Below, one piece after another: positions 1 to 11,851 of a DNA stretch of 64,000 nucleotides. Numbering within the stretch: the first letter of the stretch is position 1; each line of letters begins with the position of its first letter. The stretch comes from Oxytricha trifallax (taxonomy: Eukaryota > Ciliophora > Spirotrichea > Sporadotrichida > Oxytrichidae), in contig ARYC01000724.1 in the NCBI GenBank assembly GCA_000711775.1, forward strand, positions 83,535 through 147,534. Direction: 5' to 3'. The notes beneath the pieces are model-generated. The model was given only the letters and a program-made list of their open reading frames with translations. It did no database searches and was not told where the DNA came from. A program made the position numbers and the translations under genes.

Positions 1-70
1 ATAAAAGGAATATAATAATAAATAATTTTGATTTCTGTTCATATTATAAGGTGAACTAAGAAAGCTTTAA

Positions 71-1679
71 GGATACCCCCTCCAAATCTGGAACTTTTTG
101 AAATTCCAGATTTGGCTTTTGAATTCCAGTTTTAAACTGGAATTCCAGATTTGCTCTGGAATCCCATTATTATACAAAAAATCAATAATTCCAGGTATAA
201 ATCTGGAATTCCAGTTATATTCCTGGAATTCCAGAAATACACCTGGAATTCTTTAATGCAATGCTTTATAATAATGTTAAACAATTTTATATAAACTTAT
301 AAATAAATCTTGATTTTTATCAATATAAATTTTTCTGTTTTTTGATAAATACGATAAATTTAAAGTTTTCAAGGAATTTTTTTTAATGAAAAATACTATG
401 TAGAGAAATTCTGTTGAAAGAAAAAAATTTTTTAAACTAAAAGTTTCCTGTCAAGTAAACTTTATTTTTATATAATTTTTATTCATTTTATATAAAATAT
501 TTTAATAAATAATTTCTAAAACATTAAATGGCCAAAGATAAGTTAAACATTTTAAGAGTTATATCGATAAATTGCAATTATATTCTAATATCATATATTG
601 AGATATAGAACAGAATTTTATCATAATTTTTAGTAAAAATTTTGGAAAACTTTTAGAAAATAAGATTATATATTTAAAAAAAAATAATGCTCAATATAAA
701 TTAGATTTTGTAATATTTAATGTGTGGTAGAATAAATTGCTTGAATCAAAAAAATGTGAAAATCATAAGAGGTATTAAAATGTCAAAAAATAATTCCATT
801 AAAAAATATTCTTGACAGGAAACTTCCCTAAAAAAGTTGTTTTATCATAAATCTTTGCAGGAAATTTCCCCCTAAATTTTCATTGCCATAATTAATATAA
901 ATATACAATTTATAATATTATTGCTAGAGGGAGATCTTTTAATAAAGTAAACCTAATAGTTAGCATTCAAAAATTTATAATTGTAATTTTAGTCATAAAG
1001 AGCTGATATTTATTAATTAATTAGTTTAAATGAATTAAAATTGCAAGCTAAATAAAAAGAAGTGTTTTTTAATTTAACTAAATTTTTTCAATAGATTAAC
1101 TTAGTTTCATAAAAACTTATGCACTTTTATTATTATCTAGAATATTTTAATATTATATTTATCCATTAAAATTTACCCATTTAAAAGCTTTGTATTTGTT
1201 GTTTGATTAATTTTAATTCCTAATAAAAATTTTGAACTTTTGCATTTAAAGTAGTAATTATTTCAATTATATAAATAGAAATTTCTCTTTCAATCGGTAT
1301 ATACAAGCATCATTTTTATAAATATAAAAAATTATAATGATTTAAAAAAAAAATATTCAATTTATTATTAATTTTAAAGTGTTTGTTTAGATTAACTCTA
1401 TATTTAGATTCATTAAATTATACATTAAAAAATTTGCAAAAATTTTTAATACAAAATATTATTACCAATTTTATCTATAATAATGAAGTATAAATTTTAT
1501 TCCAGTTTTAAACTGGAATTCCAGATTTATAACTGGAATTCCAGGTACACATCTGGAATTTTTTAATCATATTACGGTTCCAGATTTAAATCTGGAACTT
1601 ATAAAAATTCCAGATTTAAATCTGGAATTCCAGTTTAAAACTGGAATTTTAAAAAGTTCCAGATTTGGAGGGGGTATCC
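71..1679. mobile_element. Non-autonomous DNA transposon with terminal inverted repeats and 8-bp target duplication
   Basis: The ends are perfect inverted repeats over at least 29 bp, beginning GGATACCCCCTCCAAATC at 71 and reading the same on the minus strand from 1679 inward. The 8-bp word AGCTTTAA directly flanks both ends (63-70 and 1680-1687), the size of target duplication made by hAT-type elements. Both subterminal zones (about 90-260 and 1500-1660) carry many copies of TTCCAG/CTGGAA in alternating orientation, which could be transposase binding sites. The interior is AT-rich with no convincing open frame, so it looks non-autonomous. Family assignment to hAT rests only on the duplication length. 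Confidence 0.85.
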
Positions 1680-1687
1680 AGCTTTAA

Positions 1688-4600
1688 GATACCTATTATA
1701 AAATATATGTTCAATAAATATAAACAATAAAAAATAAATATAATCGATTTTTTAAAAAAAATAAAACTTTTTTTTTCCAAAAAAATTTCTTATATAATTT
1801 TAATATATATTTTTGTCAAAATTTGATTTGATATATTTAATTTGGAAATATATAATATAAGTTTAATTTTACATTGTTCAAATTTAAATAATAGTAAGCA
1901 AATAAAAAAAATTTAACTGTATTAATATTAATTGCATCTAAATAAATCTCCTCAGAGTTAATTTATTTTATGCAATAATTGGCATGTTGAAGACTACGTA
2001 TATATTTAAATATTTATATATTTTTTAAGTTTATCAATAAAAATTAAAAATAAAATTTTATTTTATATTTTAATAATATGTTAATAAATTATTAAAATAA
2101 AAAGTCTGAATTAATTTATTTACTATTTCTTTTAAACACAAATTATATATTTTATAAAAAGTAAATATTGGATATAATTTGCTTTTATATATAAATTTAA
2201 ATTATTAAATAAATATTTTAGACTTAGCTGGCTATAATTATGCTAAACTTAGAACTATATAATAAAATATGGATTGAATGCAAATTGGTTTATTTTTAAT
2301 CATTTCAATATATAATAATAAATATATTTTAGCCTCTTTGAGACTGTCCTTAAGTACTAGATAAGATTTGCTCCTTCAATATTACTTAAGTATCTATTTT
2401 TCCTTAAATTTCTTCCCTTTTTTAAGCTTGCATATCTCTCGATTCTTTCAAATAAGCATTAACTTAAATTTATTTTGTGTCTTCATTCTCTTAAAAAATT
2501 TGTTGCTTTTACATAATTTAAATAAAAAAATTATACAATTTACTGTTATTACTAGAAACTTTAGTTAGGGCTTAATACAACAGATCCTTAATTCTCAAAC
2601 ACCTGGGGATTTGTAAAAATTTTATAAATAAGAATTTTATTAAATAGTAATAAAATAGTAATCTTGAGATATCTTAAATTATCTAAAATAATGAATAATC
2701 TTTTTTAAATAAAAAAATAATTATTGAAAATATGTTTGTGCAAAATTTTGTTTGAATAAGAAAATTTTATTTTTTAAATTTATTGATTGTATATAACAAT
2801 ATAAAATAAGAAAAGTGTGTAAAAAACAAGCATAAAAACATATTAAAAATACATTTTCTCCAAGTTTTAATTTATGCTAATGTATAACTCAATTAAATAA
2901 TAAAAGATTCTTAAGTAAAATAGTTAAAGCATAAATTCTACTAATTTTCTTAAATTATTTTGAACAGAACTATTGTAAGGTCCTTTACAGCCGTTGTCAG
3001 AGAGTATTGAACGATTAATTAAAATAATTATTTTTATATATATATTATAATTTTACATGATTACCACTATCAATATCCATTGGTTTTTAATGTTTTAAAT
3101 TGAAAATAAACTATATATTTTATAAATATGTCTGATTTAGGAAATAATAATTAAATTATTTTCTGATGTTTTTTTTTAATGCAGCACCATATCTAGAGAT
3201 ATATTATCAATTTAACATAAAGGCTTTATTTAATCAATTACAAATATATGAAATGAAGAAGAATAAAACATTACATATTTGGACTCATAAATAATATTCC
3301 AAAACTTCTCATTATACTAAATTTACTAATAATGTATTTACCAGAAAATAATTGATATTTTACATTTTATACTTGCTAATTATTTATTGATAAATGTATT
3401 TGAATAATTCTATTCAAATAATAGGTTAAATTTAAAGATTTAATATTAGTAAATAATTATACTTAAATAGTTCACTTTCGTTCAAATCCGCGGCAATATT
3501 AGAATTCGGGATGTGATTGCTTTAGTTTACCAAAGATTTGTTAATAGTGCTGATAATTAATATTCTTTATTTTTATATTTTGGTAGTATATTTTATATTT
3601 AGAAATTTAATTTTTAGAATTAATAAAATTATTGGCAGATGATACGATTTATATAATAAAATTAATTGGATATTAAAATTTGTAATTCAATTTTATCTAA
3701 TCTTATTAGCGATTCATTTCTACTTTAATTTATGAACCTAAATGTATTGAATTCAAAATAAAAACATTAAATTAAATTAGTTTTTTTCACTGAATATAAG
3801 AATCTATTTTCAAATTCAATCTTAAAACTATATATATTTATATAAAAAGTTTATTCTTTTCATATTATCAAAAGCATAATTTATGTTATTTGAAATAATT
3901 TAATAAATTTCATTTATTTTGCTTTAATATTTAAGTCCTTTACAATAACAAAGCATTTTAAATTAAAATATGACTGATAAGTAAAAATTGAAAATTTATT
4001 TTTGCCTAATAAATAATATTATATTTAAATTTATTGTCGCTAAAAGAATTAATAGAATTTTTATTACATTAATAAGTAAAATTTCTTGGAAGGACCTAAA
4101 ATATAATATTTGATAACATCAGGATCTTAAATATTTTATTTTCATAAATAAGTAAATATAAAATCTTAGTCACTTGCTAAATCGTCTTCAGAATTTTCAT
4201 CATGAGAATTATTCTACACAATGTTTTTTATAAAAAAATAATAATAATTGTGATATTTCTACAATTTAATAGGGAAAACAATTAATAAAATTGCATAAAT
4301 ATATTAATTAAACAAATATAGATTAATATTTTATATACTGTTCTCATTGATATTGAATTAATTCTACTTGATAGTCTTTTTCTTTTTGTTCTTGGATTTA
4401 TTTTTTAAATCCACATCATACATTTTGCCCTTTTAATTCATTTTTGTTATTTATATTTAATATTTATAAATAGAAATTTATTAGCAATTAAAATAAAATA
4501 TGCTTATATTTTTATGTATAAATTAAATAAATATTTTAGTCAAATTATAGAATATTATGAGAAAAGCATTTTTATTTACTATTTTTATGTTTATAATATT

Positions 4601-5893
4601 AATTTAATTTAAAAAATTTACATATTTTAGAAAAGTATATATATTTGACTTCAAAATTCTTAATAAAATTTATAACTTATATTTATTTTACCATTTCAAT
4701 TTAAGCAATAATTATAAAAGTTAAGTTTTTTTAGAATTTATACTAATTTTCTTTAATTATTGACCAATATAATTGTAATTTAGAAATCAACCACTCATTT
4801 ATAATTAGAATCTGCAATATATTGATCAATGATATTATTACTTTAAAGCAATATTCAAATATAAGTATGTTAATATTTTTAAATAATAAAAATATTATTA
4901 TCTTAGGACCAGTTCAAGCAAATTTTCAAGATAACTATTATAAAAAATTCAAATATTTTCGTTGTATAAATATAAAAATAATCTGTAATATAATTCAAAT
5001 ACTATTTTCAATACATTTTCAGAGCAAAAATTACGACAATAATAAATAATACCATGAGATACAATTAACTATACAAAAAAAAGAAAAGGAATAAATAAAT
5101 TTATCATGGTTAAATTAAGAAAGTTAAAATAAGGAAATATACAATATTTTTTCAAGAAAATTGAGATATAAAAATCAAAAAAAAATTAAAAATAGAAATT
5201 ATAAAAGACTATTCCAAAATTTAAATAAAAATATTTTTTGACTTAATTCATTTTCTAATTAATTAATTGTTTATAATATAATATAAATCTATCATTGAAT
5301 TGAAATTTATAAATTTATTGAAAAATTAGTTAAAAAAGTAAATTTAAAAAGAATATAAAACAATATTAAAATAATTATAAATCTATTAATAACAATATAA
5401 TTTTTAAATTTTCAAGAATTTAAATTATAGTTAGTAAAAAATTGCAAAAGTTATAAGGTATGCTTAAAGTTTACCTTTATTTATAATTAATTTTGACTGT
5501 ATTATCTTCATTATTATTGATTTGTAAAATAATAATTATCAAGCCGTTATTCATTTAAATTTATTTTAATGGATAAAAAAATCAATAATTTAACGAAAAC
5601 ATGCAATGATAAATTAAATATTTTTATCAATAATTTAATAGTTTTATTATTAATTACATTATAATCAATCTGTTTTATGTGTCGTAATTATTAATGATTA
5701 TAAAAAGTAAAGAATTTTTATTTGGAAATTTATGTTTATTGGTCAATTTAAGATTTAACTTAAATATTTAGTAAGACTATTTATATATATTTATTATATA
5801 AACTTTATTAAGTCTAAAATATGTACTTATTTGAAAATTATAAAATTTGATATCTAAATCTATTTAATTATTATACAAAAAATTTTGATACAA
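1688..5893. other. Long AT-rich stretch without a supported gene
   Basis: Over 80 percent A+T by eye, dense in all three stops in most frames, no domain-like translation and no gene-like base composition. One small GC-richer islet occurs at about 3471-3545. Consistent with germline-limited or intergenic DNA. Confidence 0.6.
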
Positions 5894-7209
5894 ATGGAGA
5901 GCTCACAGGAATAATTTATTTTTAATTTATTTAAGGAAAAAATTCTCATTACTGGTATTACAGGCTTTATTGGATCATACTAATAAATTAAATATATTTT
6001 ATTAATTTATTTATAATTATAATATAATCATGGGTAGGGAAGGAATTCCTTGACAATCTCGATGCAACTAAATATAAAATCAGAGCATCAGTGAGATCTC
6101 TAGCAAACAAAAACAAATTAGATCCACTCAGATAGGAATTTGGCGAGGAAGCTTTCAATCGCATTGAATTCGTGGAAGCTGATCTTAATGACAAGGTGTC
6201 ATTGGTTTAATAATTAAATATTGACTTTTTGCTATTTTTATTTGATTAACGCTGTCTAAGGAGTGCAATACATCATACATGTAGCTAGTCCTATTCCAGG
6301 TGCAATAAACTTAACAGAGAAGTAAATGTGCGATGCTACAAAGATTGGAATGGAGGCTATCATTCAATAAAAATAATTTGAACATATTTTATGATTATAC
6401 TTAGATAATTTCGATTGAGGCAGCTGTCTAGAACAAAGTAAAAAGAATCGTTGTAACATCAAGCTTGGCAACCATTTTTGGAGGACATTGGAAAAGAAGA
6501 CCAGGTGTTGAATCAGTTTACAATGAAGATGATATTGCTCCACTTGAGGGTGCAGATTCTTATGCCAAGAGTAAAATTATCTAAGAGTAAGTTATCAGAG
6601 AATTCAATCAGAAACAAAGAGAAACAAATCCAGAGCACATTGTTGAAATAGTTACCATACATCCCACATTTGTCATAGGACCATCTTTAATCACTGAAAG
6701 AAATAGTTCAGCTGAAGGTATAATATTAATGAATTCAATGTTATAAATATACATTTCCTCTTTCTATTGCTAAATTGATAAACAGACAAATTCCAGGAGT
6801 ACCAAATATAACAATGCCATCCGTAGACGTCAGAGACGTTGCCCATGCTCATTTATTAGCTTTCTTACAGCCAGGTCTGCATGGTGAGAGATTCATTATC
6901 ACATAATAGAATTTGGTATTTAACGAATTTGCTGATATCTTAGATGCCGAATTGAGACAACATGGTTACAGAGTGCAAACTAGAAGAGTAGGCTATTGTC
7001 CCTTGAAGATTGCTAGTTGGTTTGATACTCAAGTTAAAATCGTTTTGCCTTTGATTAATGCACAATTTTCTGTTGAAAACAAGAAATCAGTTGAAGTTCT
7101 TGGCATATAGTACAATAGAGAATTGAAAACTACCATTATTGAAATGGGATATTCACTTATTGATAAGGGTTTGGTACCAGAAAAGAGGAAAAATCACTAA
7201 AAGCTATGA
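5894..7209 (+). CDS. NAD(P)-dependent epimerase / dihydroflavonol-reductase-like extended SDR, interrupted by 5 IESs
   Basis: After removal of five short IESs the frame encodes about 361 residues from ATG at 5894 to TGA at 7207. The N-terminus has the Rossmann dinucleotide motif GITGFIGSW. It is followed by a VASP-type strand, TSS (catalytic Ser region) and YAKSK, the Tyr-x-x-x-Lys catalytic pair of short-chain dehydrogenases. Family members reduce or epimerise small carbonyl or sugar substrates in the cytosol; the substrate here cannot be told. Length fits extended SDRs. In-frame TAA/TAG are read as Gln. The five insertions each remove cleanly at a direct repeat (AGGAA, ATCAT, TTG, ATT, GCT) and each removal rebuilds conserved sequence, for example GFIGSWVGKEF and SSAKLINRQIPG. 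NECAP follows 170 bp downstream on the same strand. Confidence 0.9.
5912..5938 (+). other. IES (27 bp), pointer AGGAA
   Basis: AGGAA occurs at 5907-5911 and 5934-5938. Removal is in phase and joins SSQE to KILITGITG. Because the insert is itself in frame and stop-free it could be retained, so this one is less sure than its neighbours. Confidence 0.55.
5979..6031 (+). other. IES (53 bp), pointer ATCAT
   Basis: ATCAT at 5974-5978 and 6027-6031. The insert has no GT..AG ends. Removal joins GFIGS to WVGKEF inside the dinucleotide-binding region. Confidence 0.85.
6205..6244 (+). other. IES (40 bp), pointer TTG
   Basis: TTG at 6202-6204 and 6242-6244. Removal joins NDKVSL to INAVQGVQYIIHVASP, the expected epimerase strand. 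Confidence 0.8.
6365..6416 (+). other. IES (52 bp), pointer ATT
   Basis: ATT at 6362-6364 and 6414-6416. Removal joins KIGMEAI to IEAAVQNKVKRIV. Confidence 0.8.
6714..6771 (+). other. IES (58 bp), pointer GCT
   Basis: GCT at 6711-6713 and 6769-6771. A GT..AG intron can be drawn here (GTATAA..AACAG) but gives the wrong frame; the pointer-based removal gives SSAKLINRQIPGVPN in frame. Confidence 0.8.
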
Positions 7210-7379
7210 ATGACTTGTCAATTATTTATAACTCTCAATGACTTATATATTTTGATCTAGCTTTTGTCCTAAATTTCTTATTTTTATAAAAATCAACAAT
7301 TTTACCTAGTAAATGCCAATTTGTGACTGTAATCATTAAAATTCAAACAATTAATTTCTAAAAAATCACAATCGATAAA

Positions 7380-8591
7380 ATGGATTTGGCCTCTTAACTA
7401 GCACAAATAGATGTTATTGAAATCACTCTTATGAATAAAAGACAAGTGAATGTGTTCTAGATCCCTCCCATTGCAAGTGCACAAGGTCATAAAGCTGAGG
7501 ATTGGCGTGGAAAATAAATCTGGACAGGCTTCTGTAGAGTTATGATGGTGAATAGCACTAAGTGCAAGGTACAATTAGTTAATGAAGATAACACAATGTT
7601 TGCTGAAAGTTCCTTCAATCAATATTTATTTGTATTATTAAAAATTTCTTATAATATATGAATTAATTTTAATTATAACTTCAAATACGATAAGGATTGA
7701 CAATTTATTAATTAAAAAGAAGTTTCTAAATTAATTAAGATTATTTGTGAATGATGAGAATTACGACCCATACATTCAAAGATGCTTCGATTCCTCAAGA
7801 TTTTTCGCACTTTTACTTGTGAATGACAACGGTTAGAAGGCCCTGGTGGGTGTAGGTTTCCCAGAGCGTAACGATTCATTCGATTTCATAGCAGCACTTG
7901 AAGACTTCAAGAAGCAACTCAGATCTGCAAAGGGAATCGTTGATTAGGGTAACTTTAAGAGTGGTGGACCTAGTAAGGATTTCAGTTTAAAGGAGGGAGA
8001 AAAAATTAGTATCAATATACCAGGGTTGAATAAGAAACCAGCTGAAGGTGTAAAATCATCAACAGGTGGTTTTACATAAATAATCTAATTAGCATTATTG
8101 CATTAAATAATGATGGTTTTGGGGGAGGATTGAAAAAGCTCGCTCCACCTCCAGGTAAGAGTTAATCTCAAATAACAGGCAGTAGTGGCATGATGAATTT
8201 CGGAGCTTCAGCTTAAAACTAATTTGGCAATAACTAAGTTTAATAAAATCCATCAAATGCAGCTAATGATCTGCTTAGTATGGGAGTTTAATTTGGAGGT
8301 AGTGCTTCACAATAAAATACTAATACTAATGCAGCAGGTCAGTGGAGTTCAGGACTTGGTTCTTTAGATTTTGGAATGTCTGCACCATCTGGCATTAGTG
8401 GCACAGGGGCAAATACTGATGATCTATTCGGAGATTTCAGCTCAGCTCCAACTTAATAATAGTAGAAATAGACTGTTTAAGGCAGTGCGGGTGCTAATCT
8501 TGGGTAATTTGATGATTTATTTGGAGGCAGTGGTAGTACAGATTTCTCAGTCCCCAAAATAAACAATGCAGGTGATTTATTAGATTTTTGA
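7380..8591 (+). CDS. NECAP: NECAP-type clathrin-coat-associated protein (DUF1681), two IESs
   Basis: About 343 residues after excision of two IESs. Residues 1-160 form the NECAP PH-like fold: VFQIPPIASAQGHKAEDW and IWTGFCRV near the start, then SSRFFALLLV and VGVGFPERNDSFDF. The C-terminal half is low-complexity Gly/Ser/Asn/Gln with repeated DDLF and DLL-like clathrin/adaptor-binding boxes. NECAPs bind the AP-2 appendage and tune clathrin-coated vesicle formation. Start ATG 7380 gives the expected N-terminus; stop TGA 8589. It lies between the epimerase and CTU2, all on plus, with gaps of 170 and 222 bp. Confidence 0.92.
7620..7752 (+). other. IES (133 bp), pointer AAT
   Basis: AAT at 7617-7619 and 7750-7752. 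Removal joins AESSFN to DENYDPYIQRCFDSSRFF in frame inside the NECAP domain. Confidence 0.8.
8074..8120 (+). other. IES (47 bp), pointer TGGTTTT
   Basis: TGGTTTT at 8067-8073 and 8114-8120. Removal joins STGGF to GGGLKKLAPPPGK; without it the frame hits a TGA. Confidence 0.85.
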
Positions 8592-8813
8592 TTAAGATTT
8601 TGTAATACAAATCTTAAGTTTGATAATCATGTTATTACTTTTGTGAAATAATCCCTTAAATCGTTAATATTTTATCATAAGTCTCCTCTTTTCTCTCTTT
8701 AATTGGACTATTAAACTTTAAATACAATCTACTCTTTACTTCTAATTATAATTATTAATTAAACATTATAATAGTATAGACTTACTTACCTGACTAATTA
8801 TTATATATTAAAC

Positions 8814-11500
8814 ATGGACATCGAAGATCTATTTAATGAGGACCTCAACTTAGAAGAGGAGGAGAAAGAATCCAGCCACCCCATGATCATCCCAGAGTAT
8901 GACCCCTGTTCAGGAGGTGGAAACACAACTGACGATGCTACCTAAATAAATACATCATAGAGTAATTCTGGTGCTGGTTAATGCTGTCATGGTAGTACTT
9001 GCTCTATTATCAATTGATTTATTATGTATTTATGGAAAAATTTCAATGATTTGTTTAAGTTTATAAGTGTAGCTTTATATATTTCCAATAGTGGAGCTAA
9101 GTCACTAAGTAGCTCTTAGATATTGCAATAGACTTGTCAAAACGGAGGATGTAGTTGCACTTAAGAATAGAACAAGCAAGCTGAAGATTTGAAGGTGTAG
9201 GAAGAAATCAAAGCTAAATAAGCAGATGATATCAAGTTTAGGTGTTTCAAATTTATAATAAGAATATACCTTAAAAGATAGGCAAAATTAAGTTTTAATT
9301 TAACTATATTGGTTTAATTGAATGCAAGAAGAACAGAGCTAATTTCACTAATAAGCAAGACAAAGTTTGCAAGGACTGTTTTAAGGAGATGTTTGTACAC
9401 AGATTTAAACAGTCCCTTAGAAGCAATTTGAAGATTTGGAAGGACGATTTGAACCTGATTTGTATCTCTGGGGGCTCAAATTCAATGGCCTTGCTAGACT
9501 TAATGCACCAAAGTCTCTTCGGTACTTCTTAAAGAAAAATGTTCTTCCGTGTGCACATCTTTTACGTTGATGAGGGTAGAGTAGTATATGGATGGGATGA
9601 GCAGAAACATCAAGAAAATATTGAATTTATCATTAAAACATGCTAGCGTTATGGGTTCACTTATACCATAGTACCTCTGGAGAGCGTTTATGATATTGGT
9701 CTTGGAGTTAACAGCGAAGTTAATGTTGACTTGAAAATGATCGATGCAGAGATGGCTTAGAAAATTGAAGAGGAAAAGAAATAAGATGAGATTGCACATA
9801 GTGTTCCAGCCAATTAAGAAGAAATTCAGAATTAAATTATGGACTGTCAAGACATTGAGGGTATAATACCATTAAATATATACTATATCTTCATATTTGT
9901 TCACCCCGAGCCCCCCCACCAACCGAGACCCCCACCCCCACCTCCATATAAATAATTTTTTTCAGTGTAATTTTTCTTGCCCTGCGAGCGGCTATTACAT
10001 AAAATGATTTATTTTTATAAGATTCACTACATCCGTCAACATTTTTGTGTACATGCTCCCATAGGAAAATATTTAAAAATCAAAACAAATGTTATTTTTA
10101 TATATAATATTAAATATTTTTAGATAAGAAATATTTTTGTAACATTCATATTATTGTACTTTTAATAAGTTAACCATACTATTAAAAATAAATATACATT
10201 CCAGTTAAAAAAGGAATTTTATGGTTAACTTATTAAAAGTACAATAATAAGAATGTAACAAAAAAATTTCTTATCTAAAAATATTTAATATTATATATAA
10301 AAATAACATTTGTTTGGAGTTTTAAATATTTTCCTATGGGAGCATGCACACAAAACTGATGACGGATGTAGTGAATCTTATAAAAATAAATCATAATATG
10401 TAATAGCCGCGAAGGGCAAGAAAAATTACACTGAAAAAAAATATTACATGAAGGTGGGGGGGGGCCCGGTTTGGGGAGGGGGGGGGTCGGATAATGAAAC
10501 ATATTCTTTCTTAATTTTCTATAAAAGAGAGATGTTAAAGCAATTAATCGAAAGCTTACCCACACATTCTAATTTCAGAGAAGACCTGATTTTATATTTA
10601 AAGAAATGGGTTATTTCACACTTCGCATTAAAGTACAATTTCAAGAAAATTCTTCTAGGTACATCAGGGCATAAGGTTGCAGTATAACTGTTGGCTTAAC
10701 TTGCCAAGGGAAGAGGTTCATCAATTGCACATGAAATATCCTACATTGATGATAAGAATTTTGGAGGGCGAATTACTTTCATGAATCCAATGAGAGAGTT
10801 CTTACACAAGGAAATCTCAAAATATATAGTAGATATCGTATTATTTTGATTTAGAAAAATCGCCTTGTTTAACTACCTACATAAAGTAGAAATCCTGCTT
10901 TAAAAATCCTTAGCTCAATTAAACAACCCCTTTTCCCATGCTCCAGCTTTCGGTTCAGCTGATATGTTAATTGAGAAATTCTTCGATAAACTCTAAGACA
11001 GATTCAACGTAAATACAGTGCCAACTGTAGTCAAATTAACCAACAAACTCTTAAAGACTGATTTACTAACACCTTAATAAATAGAATAACAGAAAGTTAA
11101 TCCCATTGATCATTATCCATTCTGTCCTTTGTGTTTTGGAGTCAGAGATGAAATTAATAATCTACTTGAAATGGGTTCAACTATTAAGAAAATTCATTTG
11201 AACCTATAGGATGGTACTTGTCAGGTTGAAGCTATCAAGAGTCCCCTAGATTATTATTTAATATTGATTTTAATAATGGAGCATTATTGAATCTGTTAAA
11301 TTTAAGCATAATTCATAAAAATTGATTGGTTGAGTGATGAAATGCAACTGGCTTTCTGTTATGGATGTAAACGTATGGCCATTATGTGTTCGCAAAAAGA
11401 GAGGTTTATGCAGCTACTCCCAGATGTAGTTAAGATAAATTGTCAAAAGACTCTTATCAGCATCTCCAAGCAATAAGAAATGCAAATAAATCAATAGTGA
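8814..11500 (+). CDS. CTU2: Cytoplasmic tRNA 2-thiolation protein 2 (CTU2/NCS2), five IESs
   Basis: After removing five IESs the frame is 583 residues. CTU2 pairs with CTU1 to thiolate U34 of tRNAs for Lys, Gln and Glu, using sulfur relayed by URM1. Visible hallmarks: Cys clusters (CSCTQEQ, then CKKNRANF and VCKDCFKEMF), the degenerate PP-loop ICISGGSNSMALLDL, the central KILLGTSGHKVAVQLLAQ, RITFMNPMREFLHKEIALF, and C-terminal zinc cysteines (FCPLC, AFCYGCKRM). Start ATG 8814, stop TGA 11498. The third IES, 672 bp, contains a long-inverted-repeat element, so the germline gene is about 50 percent longer than its coding sequence. Confidence 0.93.
9015..9089 (+). other. IES (75 bp), pointer CAAT
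   Basis: CAAT at 9011-9014 and 9086-9089. Removal joins STCSIIN to SGAKSLSSS and avoids a TGA. Confidence 0.8.
9248..9315 (+). other. IES (68 bp), pointer GTTT
   Basis: GTTT at 9244-9247 and 9312-9315. Removal joins KFRCL to IECKKNRANF across the first zinc-binding Cys pair. Confidence 0.7.
9860..10531 (+). other. IES (672 bp), pointer GAG, carrying a palindromic element
   Basis: GAG at 9857-9859 and 10529-10531. Removal joins MDCQDIE to MLKQLIESLP in frame. The interior is almost entirely the inverted-repeat element at 9902-10500. Confidence 0.8.
9902..10500. mobile_element. Long-inverted-repeat (MITE-like) element with C-rich ends inside a CTU2 IES
   Basis: Two arms of about 270 bp (about 9902-10173 and 10222-10500) are reverse complements with few mismatches. 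Shared words include TTTTTCAGTGTAATTTTTCT, CATGCTCCCATAGGAAAATA and TACTTTTAATAAGTTAACCA. Each outer end is a C-run block on its own strand. The short spacer is unrelated AT sequence. Open frames seen inside it are by-products of the palindrome. It sits wholly within an IES, so it would be eliminated from the somatic nucleus. Confidence 0.85.
10817..10861 (+). other. IES (45 bp), pointer AAATC
   Basis: AAATC at 10812-10816 and 10857-10861. Removal joins REFLHKEI to ALFNYLHKVE, a conserved CTU2 segment. Confidence 0.85.
11253..11327 (+). other. IES (75 bp), pointer GATT
   Basis: GATT at 11249-11252 and 11324-11327. Removal joins IKSPLD to WLSDEMQLAFCYGCKR in frame. Confidence 0.85.
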
Positions 11501-11851
11501 TTTCTAAATTGCTTATATTATTTTTAATTAACATTCTCATTCTTCAATTAATACTGTAATATCAATAAATTAGTATATTCTAAATATATATGAACAATAT
11601 GTCAATCTAATAAATGAAAATATCTGTAGTATAATTTGTTCTCTATATTATTTCTAATTAAATTCAATAAAATTATTTTAGATTAAATTATTCAATATTC
11701 ATTTTATAATTTATTGAATTTACACTATTTTACTTTATGAAATAAAATCTATCCCAACTATTATATATGATACATACTAAATAGAGTGGATGTGGATGAA
11801 ATTATAATAATAATATTATATATTACACACAACTCAATAATCAAACAAAAT
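11501..11851. other. Intergenic AT-rich spacer
   Basis: No open frame or palindrome stands out; it separates two plus-strand genes. Confidence 0.5.

Noticed and set aside
2368-2568. 66-codon frame rich in Leu/Phe/Asn.
   Set aside because: Composition is what random AT-rich DNA gives; no neighbours, no family and no GC rise.
4822-5049. 75-codon frame rich in Asn/Ile/Lys.
   Set aside because: Random AT-rich translation; no supporting feature.
10275-10687. Overlapping open frames of 79 and 96 codons on both strands.
   Set aside because: They arise from the palindromic element and its C/G runs; the second half of the plus-strand frame is the CTU2 coding sequence after the IES.
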